Positions 1 to 7,346 of a stretch of DNA of 11,633 nt are shown in pieces. Where the stretch lies: assembly GCA_902834965.1 (NCBI GenBank), contig CADFKY010000029.1, positions 1 through 11,633 of the forward strand, in the 5' to 3' direction. The position numbers and the translations under genes were made by a program. Each line of letters starts with the position of its first letter. The stretch's first letter is position 1. A model generated the notes under the pieces. It was not told the DNA's origin and ran no database searches. It saw only the letters and a program-made list of their open reading frames with translations. Source of the stretch: Veillonellaceae bacterium. Its GTDB lineage: Bacteria > Bacillota_C > Negativicutes > Veillonellales > Veillonellaceae.

Positions 1-783
<783 letters not shown>

Positions 784-860
784 ATTTTTGCAAGATGTGG
801 CGTACATTAATTTAGTATCAGTAAGCCGAGTTTTAAGCCTCTGATAAAAAAATTTGATAA

Positions 861-1646
861 CTAGCGAACCATCACCCATGGACGATCATCTTTCCATACA
901 ACTTGTACGGAAAGTCCAAAGACATCAGATAAAATATCATCAGTTAGTACCTTGTGTTTAGGACCTGCATGAATCATCTTACCCTCTCGCAAGATAGCTA
1001 CATGAGTAATAAACGATAGTATCTCTTCAATTTGATGTGACACATAAATAATCGGTGTCTGCTGCTCAGCTACCAAAGTGGATACGGTGCGTAAAAACTG
1101 CTCCCTCGCTGGTAAGTCCAAACCAGAGCAAGGCTCATCCAAAATCAATAATTCTGGATTTGCCATAATAGACCTCGCTAACAATACCCGGCGCTGTTCG
1201 CCAGCAGATAAGGTGCGAAAACGATGACCTTCCAAATAGTCTAGTCCAAATTCAGATAATAATTGCATACCTCGTTGGCGCACCTCAGGTGCTACCTCTT
1301 GGTATATACCAATACTACTAAATGCACCAGAAATAACGATATCTTCAACGACTTGTTTATCCAAGGTTGACTGAAATTGTCCAAGCGCAGAGCTAACAAA
1401 TCCTAGTCTAGCCTTGATTTTGGGCCACGCATATTTACCAAATTCCTTGCCAAACACACGTAAAGTACCCGTTGTGGGAATTTGATAAGCAGGTATCATG
1501 CTGAGCAGCGTCGATTTACCAGCCCCATTAAGCCCTAATAAAGCCCAATGTTCACCGTCCTCTATATGCCAATTTACATTATCTAAAATAGGTCTACCAT
1601 CACGGCGAAAGCAGACATTTTCATAATGGAGTAATTCACGCCCCAC
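861..1646 (-). CDS. Orphan ABC transporter ATP-binding protein (YlmA/ModF-like)
   Basis: A 261-residue cytoplasmic ABC ATPase with every catalytic element: Walker A GLNGAGKST (38-46), a possible Q-loop around Gln90, signature LSAGEQ (146-151, Ala replacing the first Gly of LSGGQ), Walker B LLILDEP (166-172), D-loop SGLD (174-177) and H-loop His204. It has no membrane segments and no permease or binding-protein gene nearby. Its overall look resembles the YlmA/ModF-type stand-alone ATPases, whose substrates are mostly unknown. The start is GTG at 1646-1644. Its Shine-Dalgarno TAGGAG (1660-1655) includes the TAG stop of ilvN, and only 11 nt separate the two genes, so it is cotranscribed and probably translationally coupled to ilvN. 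A role in branched-chain amino acid export or uptake is only a guess from context. Confidence 0.9.
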   Translation of the reverse strand: MGRELLHYENVCFRRDGRPILDNVNWHIEDGEHWALLGLNGAGKSTLLSMIPAYQIPTTGTLRVFGKEFGKYAWPKIKARLGFVSSALGQFQSTLDKQVVEDIVISGAFSSIGIYQEVAPEVRQRGMQLLSEFGLDYLEGHRFRTLSAGEQRRVLLARSIMANPELLILDEPCSGLDLPAREQFLRTVSTLVAEQQTPIIYVSHQIEEILSFITHVAILREGKMIHAGPKHKVLTDDILSDVFGLSVQVVWKDDRPWVMVR

Positions 1647-1654
1647 GTTATCAA

Positions 1655-1660
1655 CTCCTA
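1655..1660 (-). promoter_or_regulatory. Ribosome site of the ABC gene overlapping the ilvN stop
   Basis: TAGGAG lies 8 nt before the GTG start at 1646, and its TAG is the ilvN stop codon. A terminating ilvN ribosome would sit directly on this site, which suggests coupling. It also supports the GTG as the true start. Confidence 0.7.
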
Positions 1661-2146
1661 CATTTTTTCTCCGCGGCTCATAGCGGTAATACCTGTTTTG
1701 GCAATTTCAAGAATACCATAAGTTTCCATAATTTGAATGAAGCCACGTAATTTTTCTACACTGCCAATGACTTCAATGATCATAGATGTAGGAGAAATAT
1801 CTAACACATTACCACGATATACATCGGCAATCTGTACAATTTGTGATCTTGTAGAAGCAGATGCTTTTACCTTGATAAGCATTAACTCACGGCATACCAC
1901 ATCATGATCTTCAAACACTTTAACCTTAACAACATCGATAAGCTTGTAGATTTGCTTTTGCACTTGATCGAGAATTCGGTCATCGGCCTCTACAGTAATA
2001 GTAATACGTGCATAACCTGGCTGATTTGTAATACCAGATGTCATTTTTGTAACGTTAAAGCCACGACGGTTAAAGAGTGCCAAAATACGTGTACCAATAC
2101 CCGGTGCATTTTTTGCAATGATTAAGACTTGATGTTCTTTCGCCAT
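1658..2146 (-). CDS. ilvN: Acetolactate synthase small (regulatory) subunit
   Basis: Regulatory partner of IlvB. It activates the catalytic subunit and normally confers feedback inhibition by valine. The 162-residue length is standard for the bacterial short form. Residues about 6-78 form the ACT domain, seen in VLIIAKNAPGIGTRILALF followed by NRRGFNVTKMTSGIT, which align with the usual small-subunit pattern of a Gly loop and RRGFN. The C-terminal half (about 84-158, starting RELMLIKV and including the segment after DVYRGNVLDIS) is the small-subunit C-terminal domain. The ATG overlaps the ilvB stop by one base (TAATG), and an AAGGGG-type ribosome site lies inside the end of ilvB. This fits coupled 1:1 synthesis with the large subunit. 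Identification is secure; valine sensitivity is inferred from the family only. Confidence 0.95.
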   Translation of the reverse strand: MAKEHQVLIIAKNAPGIGTRILALFNRRGFNVTKMTSGITNQPGYARITITVEADDRILDQVQKQIYKLIDVVKVKVFEDHDVVCRELMLIKVKASASTRSQIVQIADVYRGNVLDISPTSMIIEVIGSVEKLRGFIQIMETYGILEIAKTGITAMSRGEKM

Positions 2147-3855
2147 TATAGCACCCCTTTCTTCCCCATCATACCGCTTATCGTGCCGCCTGCTGGAATC
2201 ATTGGTAATACATTATCCTCTCGTTCAACGCGACAATCCAAGACAATGCTTTCATCCGATGTAATGTATGATTTAAATTCTTTATTGAAAGTTTCAACAT
2301 TATCTAGACGAGCTGCTTTCAAGTCAAATGCATCTGCGAGTTTCAAGAAGTTCGGACTCACTTCTAAGTCCACATAGGAATAGCGTCTATTATTGAATAT
2401 TTCTTGCCATTGACGAACCATACCAAGATAGCCATTATTAATAATAACAATCTTAATTGGCAAATTATATTGGCGCACCATCATGAGCTCTTCACAAGTC
2501 ATCTGGAATCCACCATCACCGACAACGAGGATAACTTGTTTCTTAGGCGCCCCTACTTGAGCACCGATAGCCGCCGGCAAGCCATACCCCATGGTACCCG
2601 CACCGCCAGAGGTAACGATAGTATGAGGTTTTTTATGAGTTAAGAATTGAGCCGCCCACATTTGATGTTGGCCTACATCACTTACGATTATGGCATCATC
2701 CTTGGCAATTTTATTAAGCTCAGATAACACATATTGTGCATGCAATACACCATTTTTAGACTCAGGTATCACCATAGGGTATTCCGCTTGCCATTCTCGG
2801 ATTTGCTCAAGCCACGCTTCATGCGTTGTAGGTTCTACAAGAGCATTAAGCTCCGTTAATACCTGTTTTAAATCCCCTACGATAGGCACATTGATTGTAA
2901 CATTCTTATCAATTTCAGCTGGGTCAATATCGATATGGATGATTTTAGCTTTTTTACAGAAGAAGTCTGGATGGCCTGTGATGCGGTCATGGAAACGAAT
3001 CCCTGCAGCAATCACGAGATCAGCCTCATCTGTACTATTATTAGCTGCAACAGAACCGTGCATACCAACCATACCAAGGGCCAATTCGTGATCTCCCGGG
3101 AAGCCACCAAGGCCAACTAATGTATTCGTCACTGGGATTTGAGCCTTTTCAGCTAATTCTTTAAGCTCATCCATAGCACCAGACTTCAATACGCCTGCCC
3201 CAGCAATAATAAGTGGACGCTTTGCATTTTTGATGAGAGTAGCTGCTTTTTTGATTTGACCTTGATGACCTTTATAGGTTGGATCATAGCCTTCAAGATG
3301 AATAGGTACTTCGTACAATTTGTTGTATTCCGCCATGGATATTTTTTCGGTTTGAATATCCTTCGGAATATCAATGAGTACAGGGCCTGGACGACCTGTG
3401 CCAGCAATAAAGTACGCCTCTTTAATGATGCGAGGCAAATCATGAATATCTTGAACAAGATAGTTATGCTTGGTTATAGGCATCGTAATGCCTTGGATAT
3501 CCGCCTCTTGAAAGGAGTCCTTACCGATAAAAGGGCGACCAACCTGACCAGTAATGGCCACCATAGGTACGGAGTCCATGTACGCAGTCATAATACCTGT
3601 TACAAGATTCGTTGCGCCAGGACCAGACGTAGCAAGACATACACCTACGCGACCAGATACGCGAGCATAGCCATCTGCCGCATGAGCTGCACCTTGTTCA
3701 TGACGGACGAAGTAATGTTTAATTTCAGGGAAGCTATAAATTTCATCATAAATTGGGATTACTGCGCCACCTGGATAACCGAACATATCGGTTACGCCTA
3801 AGCGATGCAATGTTTCAAGGACAATGCGTGCCCCATTGATTGTTTCTGCGCTCAT
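2146..3855 (-). CDS. ilvB: Acetolactate synthase large (catalytic) subunit
   Basis: ThDP-dependent carboligase joining two pyruvates to 2-acetolactate, or pyruvate and 2-oxobutyrate to 2-aceto-2-hydroxybutyrate. The 569 residues show the three-domain layout. The N-terminal PYR domain has the catalytic glutamate in RHEQGAAHAADGYAR (Glu53) and the SGPGATN loop (77-83). The middle FAD-type domain (about 195-335) has RFHDRITG (287-294). The C-terminal PP domain has the ThDP/Mg motif from GDGGF (446-450) to NN (473-474). The middle-domain motif is usually RFDDRVTG; here the second-position Asp is His. Start ATG 3855-3853 is preceded by AAAGGG. It sits 18 nt after ilvA and overlaps ilvN by one base. 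Pairing with ilvN and the FAD domain argue for the anabolic enzyme rather than a catabolic AlsS. Confidence 0.96.
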   Translation of the reverse strand: MSAETINGARIVLETLHRLGVTDMFGYPGGAVIPIYDEIYSFPEIKHYFVRHEQGAAHAADGYARVSGRVGVCLATSGPGATNLVTGIMTAYMDSVPMVAITGQVGRPFIGKDSFQEADIQGITMPITKHNYLVQDIHDLPRIIKEAYFIAGTGRPGPVLIDIPKDIQTEKISMAEYNKLYEVPIHLEGYDPTYKGHQGQIKKAATLIKNAKRPLIIAGAGVLKSGAMDELKELAEKAQIPVTNTLVGLGGFPGDHELALGMVGMHGSVAANNSTDEADLVIAAGIRFHDRITGHPDFFCKKAKIIHIDIDPAEIDKNVTINVPIVGDLKQVLTELNALVEPTTHEAWLEQIREWQAEYPMVIPESKNGVLHAQYVLSELNKIAKDDAIIVSDVGQHQMWAAQFLTHKKPHTIVTSGGAGTMGYGLPAAIGAQVGAPKKQVILVVGDGGFQMTCEELMMVRQYNLPIKIVIINNGYLGMVRQWQEIFNNRRYSYVDLEVSPNFLKLADAFDLKAARLDNVETFNKEFKSYITSDESIVLDCRVEREDNVLPMIPAGGTISGMMGKKGVL

Positions 3856-3873
3856 AGGAACCCTTTCGACCAG

Positions 3874-5097
3874 CTATTCAGATAAAATCTCGCTGGAATT
3901 TAAACGTTTAATGATATAACCATTCTTTTTAAAAGTATCAATAATGCTTTGAATATGTTCTTCACCATTTGTTTCTACAGTAACTTGTAATTCCACTTCG
4001 TGGAAGCGGTCAAGATTTTTAAACTGATTATGATCAAGTTTAATAACGTTTGCATCCGCATCTGCAAGCATTTGAGATACAGCAACCAATTGACCTGGTT
4101 TATCCGGAAGGTTTACAGAGAAAGTGAAGATACGACCACGCAATACGAGACCTTTATTGATCATAGAAGAAATCGTAAGTACGTCGATATTACCACCACT
4201 AACAATGGCTACTGCCTTTTTGCCTTTACAGTCTAATTTTTTTAGACCTGCTAATGGTAAAATACCGGAGTTTTCTGCTACTAACTTATGTTTTTCTACA
4301 AGCAACAAAAATGCTTCCATCAATTCATAATCAGAGACAGTAACAATTTCATCTACATATTTCTTAATATATTTTAATGTAGTTTCGCCGATTTGACGTA
4401 CAGCTGTACCATCTGCGATAGTTGCCACCTCACTAAGTGGTACAGGATGATCTGCTTTTAACGCAGCTATTGCACTAGCCGCGCCTTCTGGTTCTACACC
4501 AATAATTTTAATGCTAGGATTTTTTAATTTTGCAGCAGCTGCGATACCAGAAACAATACCGCCACCACCAACAGGAACTAGCAATACATCCGCATCAGGC
4601 AATTCCTCAAGAACTTCTAATGCAATTGTACCTTGCCCTTCGATAACATCTTCGTCATCAAAAGGATGGACGAACACATATCCGTGCTCTTGTTGTAATT
4701 CCATCGCTTTTTGGTAAGCTTCATCATAAATCTCACCATGTAGAACGACTTCGGCACCATATTGTTTTGTAGCATTAACCTTGATAAGAGGTGTATGTTT
4801 TGGCATAACGATTGTCGCTTTAATGCCTAGACGTTTTGCAGCAAGCGCTACACCTTGCGCATGGTTACCGGCAGACGCGGCAATAACGCCGCGCACCTTT
4901 TCTTCTTCTGTTAATTTTGCAATTTTATTATATGCACCACGAACCTTAAAGGAACCTGTTATTTGCAAGTTTTCTGGCTTGATATATACATCATTGCCAC
5001 TTTCATCGGAGAACACATCACTGTGAAGCAGTTTTGTTTTTACAGTAATTGTGCTTAGTCGCTCACGAGCCTCCATAAAATCATATAACTTATGCAT
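3874..5097 (-). CDS. ilvA: Threonine ammonia-lyase (dehydratase), single-ACT form
   Basis: PLP enzyme deaminating L-threonine to 2-oxobutyrate and ammonia, the entry step of isoleucine synthesis. The PLP lysine is Lys51 in GSFKVRGA. SAGNHAQG (about 84-91) binds the substrate and cofactor, and the glycine loop PVGGGG (about 176-181) holds the PLP phosphate. After the catalytic domain (about 1-320) comes one ACT domain (about 328-402, beginning FTFSVNLPDKPGQL). At 407 residues it is the short form with a single regulatory domain, unlike the roughly 510-residue E. coli IlvA with two. Such proteins occur both as biosynthetic and as catabolic-like (TdcB-related) enzymes. Its place between ilvD and ilvB argues for the biosynthetic role. 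The start is supported by GAGGAG 10 nt upstream. It follows ilvD after 41 bp and precedes ilvB by 18 bp. Confidence 0.94.
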   Translation of the reverse strand: MHKLYDFMEARERLSTITVKTKLLHSDVFSDESGNDVYIKPENLQITGSFKVRGAYNKIAKLTEEEKVRGVIAASAGNHAQGVALAAKRLGIKATIVMPKHTPLIKVNATKQYGAEVVLHGEIYDEAYQKAMELQQEHGYVFVHPFDDEDVIEGQGTIALEVLEELPDADVLLVPVGGGGIVSGIAAAAKLKNPSIKIIGVEPEGAASAIAALKADHPVPLSEVATIADGTAVRQIGETTLKYIKKYVDEIVTVSDYELMEAFLLLVEKHKLVAENSGILPLAGLKKLDCKGKKAVAIVSGGNIDVLTISSMINKGLVLRGRIFTFSVNLPDKPGQLVAVSQMLADADANVIKLDHNQFKNLDRFHEVELQVTVETNGEEHIQSIIDTFKKNGYIIKRLNSSEILSE

Positions 5098-5138
5098 CTA
5101 CACCATCTCCTCTAGTTAGTATTAATGAAAGTCTACTA

Positions 5139-6809
5139 TTAGTCTTCAAATACTTCGATAGCACCTTGTGCTGCAGAGGATACGTGAAGAGCGTATTTTT
5201 TAAGATATCCAGTTACATTGGATTTGAATGGTTTCAATGCTGCTTTACGACGAGCGATTTCTTCATCAGATACAGCCAATTCCAATTTACCGTTTGGAAT
5301 ATCGATGTTGATAATGTCACCATCTTCAACAACGGCGATTGTGCCACCAGCCGCAGCTTCTGGAGATACGTGACCAATGGATGCACCACGTGTAGCACCA
5401 GAGAAACGACCGTCAGTCAACAATGCTACGTCTTTATCAAGACCCATACCTGCGATCATGGATGTTGGTGTTAACATTTCGCGCATGCCAGGGCCGCCTT
5501 TAGGACCTTCGTAACGGATAACTACCACATCACCTTTTACGATTTTACCGCCTGTAATAGCTTCAACAGCTTCTTCTTCGCTGTTGAATACCTTTGCTGG
5601 GCCAGAGTGAACGAGCATATCTTCATCTACGGCACCTGCTTTTACAACGGAACCGTCTACAGCAAGGTTACCTTTAAGAACGGCAATACCACCTGTTTCA
5701 TGAACAGGATTATTCCAAGGATGAATAACATCTTCATCAGTTACATGAGCTACCGCTGCAATTTCACCTTGTGTTTTAAGAGCTACAGTTTTGCAATCTG
5801 TATGCAAACGACCATTTTCAGCTAAACGTTTCAACACAGCAGATACGCCGCCGGCAGCATACAAGTCTTCGATGAAGTATTTACCAGATGGAGAAAGTTT
5901 GGACAATTGAGGTGTGTTTTGTGCAATGCGATCGAAGTCGTCCAAGGACAATGGTACACCTGCTTCGTGAGCGATAGCTGGCAAATGAAGTGCTGTATTA
6001 GAGGAACCACCCAAAGCCATATCTAGAGCTACTGCATTTTCAAAGGCTTCGCGTGTCATAATGTCTTTAGGACGAAGGTTTGCTTTCAATACCTCTACTG
6101 CTTGCATACCTGCTAATTTAGCAAGACGTAAACGTTCAGAGTATACTGCTGGAATTGTACCATTACCAGGAAGGCCCATACCAAGAGCTTCTGTTAAGCA
6201 GTTCATTGTATTAGCTGTGTACATACCAGAGCAAGAACCACATGTAGGACATGCTGTATTTTCGATTTCAGCTAACTCAGCATCACCCATTTCACCAGTT
6301 TGATGTTTACCTACTGCTTCGAATACATCAGACAAACCGATTTTTTTGCCATTATGTACGCCTGCAAGCATAGCACCACCAGACACGAATACGGATGGAA
6401 TGTTTAGACGAGCTGCAGCAATCAACATACCAGGTACTACTTTATCGCAGTTTGGAATGAATACCATAGCATCAAATGGTGTTGCCATAGCTGTTGCTTC
6501 GATGGAATCAGCGATGATATTACGAGTTACCAAGGAGTATTTCATACCGATGTGGTTCATCGCCAAACCGTCACAAATACCAATTGTATTGAACTCGATT
6601 GGCACACCACCTGCGTTGCGGATACCGTCTTTTACGGCTTGTACAATATTTTTCAAGCCCACGTGACCAGGAATGATTTCATTGAAGGAATTGGCAATAC
6701 CAATGACCGGTCTACCTATTTCTTCGTCTACGAAACCGAGTGCTTTTAATAAAGATCTGTGTGGTGCACGTGCTACGCCTGTTTTTAAATTGTCACTTCT
6801 ACAACTCAT
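5139..6809 (-). CDS. ilvD: Dihydroxy-acid dehydratase
   Basis: Iron-sulfur enzyme removing water from 2,3-dihydroxyisovalerate or 2,3-dihydroxy-3-methylvalerate to give the 2-oxo acid precursors of Val, Leu and Ile. Starting at ATG 6809-6807 it has 556 residues, the family norm. Visible motifs are [11 protein letters not shown] near the N-terminus, [12 protein letters not shown] with Asp80, NCDK (Cys121, Asp122, and Lys123 equivalent to the carbamylated lysine), [10 protein letters not shown] (Cys187, 190, 193; cluster ligand region) and the C-terminal [21 protein letters not shown] longer reading from TTG 6857 adds 16 residues. I rejected it because it lacks a ribosome site and its codons lie inside a hairpin, whereas ATG 6809 has GAGGAG at 6821-6816. 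It is the first enzyme gene of the ilvDABN-ABC operon and lies directly behind the attenuator leader. Confidence 0.96.
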   Translation of the reverse strand: MSCRSDNLKTGVARAPHRSLLKALGFVDEEIGRPVIGIANSFNEIIPGHVGLKNIVQAVKDGIRNAGGVPIEFNTIGICDGLAMNHIGMKYSLVTRNIIADSIEATAMATPFDAMVFIPNCDKVVPGMLIAAARLNIPSVFVSGGAMLAGVHNGKKIGLSDVFEAVGKHQTGEMGDAELAEIENTACPTCGSCSGMYTANTMNCLTEALGMGLPGNGTIPAVYSERLRLAKLAGMQAVEVLKANLRPKDIMTREAFENAVALDMALGGSSNTALHLPAIAHEAGVPLSLDDFDRIAQNTPQLSKLSPSGKYFIEDLYAAGGVSAVLKRLAENGRLHTDCKTVALKTQGEIAAVAHVTDEDVIHPWNNPVHETGGIAVLKGNLAVDGSVVKAGAVDEDMLVHSGPAKVFNSEEEAVEAITGGKIVKGDVVVIRYEGPKGGPGMREMLTPTSMIAGMGLDKDVALLTDGRFSGATRGASIGHVSPEAAAGGTIAVVEDGDIINIDIPNGKLELAVSDEEIARRKAALKPFKSNVTGYLKKYALHVSSAAQGAIEVFED

Positions 6810-6815
6810 GTTAAT

Positions 6816-6821
6816 CTCCTC
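6816..6821 (-). promoter_or_regulatory. Ribosome binding site fixing the ilvD start
   Basis: GAGGAG lies 6 nt upstream of ATG 6809 and decides for this start over the in-frame TTG at 6857. It lies 7 nt downstream of the foot of the hairpin at 6857-6829. Confidence 0.8.
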
Positions 6822-6828
6822 ACTTTTC

Positions 6829-6857
6829 TTGAAAGTATCCACTTGGATACCTTTCAA
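6829..6857 (-). other. Second leader hairpin just ahead of the ilvD ribosome site
   Basis: On the minus strand TTGAAAG(G)TATCC pairs with GGATACTTTCAA around an AAGT loop: a 12-bp stem with one bulged G. No T-run follows, so it is not a terminator. It lies between the attenuator T-run (ending at 6864) and the ilvD Shine-Dalgarno. It could stabilise the 5' end of processed mRNA or tune ilvD translation; the function is unknown. Confidence 0.6.
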
Positions 6858-6863
6858 CTGAAT

Positions 6864-6892
6864 AAAAAAAGACGATTCATATGAATCGTCTT
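6864..6892 (-). terminator. Attenuator terminator upstream of ilvD
   Basis: AAGACGATTC (6892-6883) pairs perfectly with GAATCGTCTT (6878-6869) around an ATAT loop. Seven T's (6870-6864) follow, a textbook intrinsic terminator for minus-strand transcription. The core GACGATTCATATGAATCGTC is a perfect 20-bp palindrome. It stands 54 bp before ilvD and after the short leader ORF, and the upstream transporter gene already has its own terminator, so this one should control entry into ilvD. Its 5' arm is also claimed by the antiterminator pairing. Confidence 0.85.
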
Positions 6893-7045
6893 AAAAGTTT
6901 ACAAATGATATTCCTTTTGTTTACAGAATTCCTATATACATAAATAATCCTATGTACCCCTTGGAAAATATACACATAAGAAACAAACCATATAGTCAAA
7001 TCTTATTGATTGTATATTAAACCATTCGCGGAACTTCTAAGACAA
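6886..7045 (-). promoter_or_regulatory. Antiterminator pairing of the ilvD attenuator
   Basis: TTGTCTTAGAAGTT (7045-7032, inside the leader ORF, downstream of its Ile/Leu/Val codons) is complementary to AACTTTTAAGACGA (6899-6886). All 14 positions pair, two of them as G-U. The second segment contains seven bases of the terminator 5' arm, so this helix and the terminator cannot coexist. A weak competing hairpin within the ORF (AACTT 7059-7055 with AAGTT 7036-7032, plus ACA with TGT) could act as the 1:2 protector. A ribosome stalled in the hydrophobic codons (7131-7084) would leave 7045-7032 free and favour read-through. Confidence 0.7.
6937..6956 (-). other. Minor hairpin between the leader ORF and the terminator
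   Basis: TACATA (6956-6951) pairs with TATGTA (6942-6937) around an 8-nt loop. This AT-only stem is weak on its own. It would shorten the effective distance between the two halves of the antiterminator, but it may be chance in AT-rich sequence. Confidence 0.3.
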
Positions 7046-7134
7046 AAACGTGTTAAGTTGTTGTTCATAATTCGAATGTCATTAATAATCACGACTAGCG
7101 CAATAATCAATAAGCTAATGACTAAACCTAACAT
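7003..7134 (-). CDS. Ile/Leu/Val-rich leader peptide of the ilvD operon
   Basis: A 43-codon ORF read from ATG 7134 to TAA 7005-7003, preceded by a perfect AGGAGG (7144-7139). Residues 2-17 contain 5 Leu, 5 Ile and 3 Val (13 of 16), including the run LVISLLIIALVVII. The rest, from Asn18, is polar (IND, NNN, RSS) and ends in NQ. The hydrophobic run strongly resembles in style the E. coli ilvGMEDA leader peptide (VISLVVISVVVIII). Its place directly before an antiterminator/terminator pair and the ilv genes indicates a regulatory peptide whose translation measures charged Ile, Leu and Val tRNA. The long polar tail is needed because the antiterminator segment lies inside the ORF (codons 30-35). 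The alternative is a small single-pass membrane protein, since the run is long enough for a transmembrane helix. RNA pairing and context favour the leader. Confidence 0.75.
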   Translation of the reverse strand: MLGLVISLLIIALVVIINDIRIMNNNLTRFCLRSSANGLIYNQ

Positions 7135-7187
7135 GTTTCCTCCTAAAATATTCTGTAATAATAATCACGGAATAATAATAACACGTT

Positions 7188-7215
7188 ATATTATCCCGCG
7201 CAAGATAATTCACAA
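7188..7215 (-). promoter_or_regulatory. Possible promoter of the ilvD leader
   Basis: TTGTGA (7215-7210) and TAATAT (7193-7188), each 4 of 6 to consensus, are 16 bp apart, with a predicted start near 7181. That gives about 50 nt before the leader ORF. Other AT-rich boxes nearby (for example TATTAT around 7175) fit nearly as well, so only the general region is supported. Confidence 0.35.
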
Positions 7216-7312
7216 TAAATTCTATAGATTCATCATAGTTTTTTTATGAAGTTCACCATACCCAAAAACTATAGCAAACCTAGTAAGGTATAAAAAATAT
7301 AGATATAACAAG

Positions 7313-7339
7313 AAAAATCCCTCACCGTAGTGAGGGATT
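7313..7339 (-). terminator. Intrinsic terminator of the cupin-DASS operon
   Basis: AATCCCTCAC (7339-7330) pairs perfectly with GTGAGGGATT (7325-7316) around a TACG loop, followed by a T-run to 7313. It starts 8 bp after the transporter stop codon and separates that operon from the ilvD leader. Confidence 0.92.
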
Positions 7340-7346
7340 GAATATA

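Noticed and set aside
816..846. Inverted repeat TATCAG...CTGATA after the ABC gene as a terminator
   Set aside because: The inner part pairs poorly and no T-run follows in the minus direction. The T-run at 853-847 lies before it. At best it is a weak structure.
6810..6857. Extended ilvD N-terminus from TTG 6857
   Set aside because: No ribosome site is present, the extension is encoded by a hairpin, and the family normally begins at the downstream ATG that has GAGGAG.
7154..7185. Tandem 16-bp repeat-like AATAATAAT/CACG units near the leader promoter
   Set aside because: They only match after a one-base shift and consist mainly of low-complexity AAT. I do not count them as a real repeat.
7010..7249. 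79-codon plus-strand ORF in the ilvD leader
   Set aside because: It is antisense to the leader region, highly AT-rich with a low-complexity composition, and there is no good ribosome site. It looks like a by-product of AT-rich DNA.
6810..7346. T-box riboswitch upstream of ilvD
   Set aside because: No GGTGG-N-ACCGCG type T-box core was found on the minus strand. The terminator competes instead with a segment inside a short ORF.
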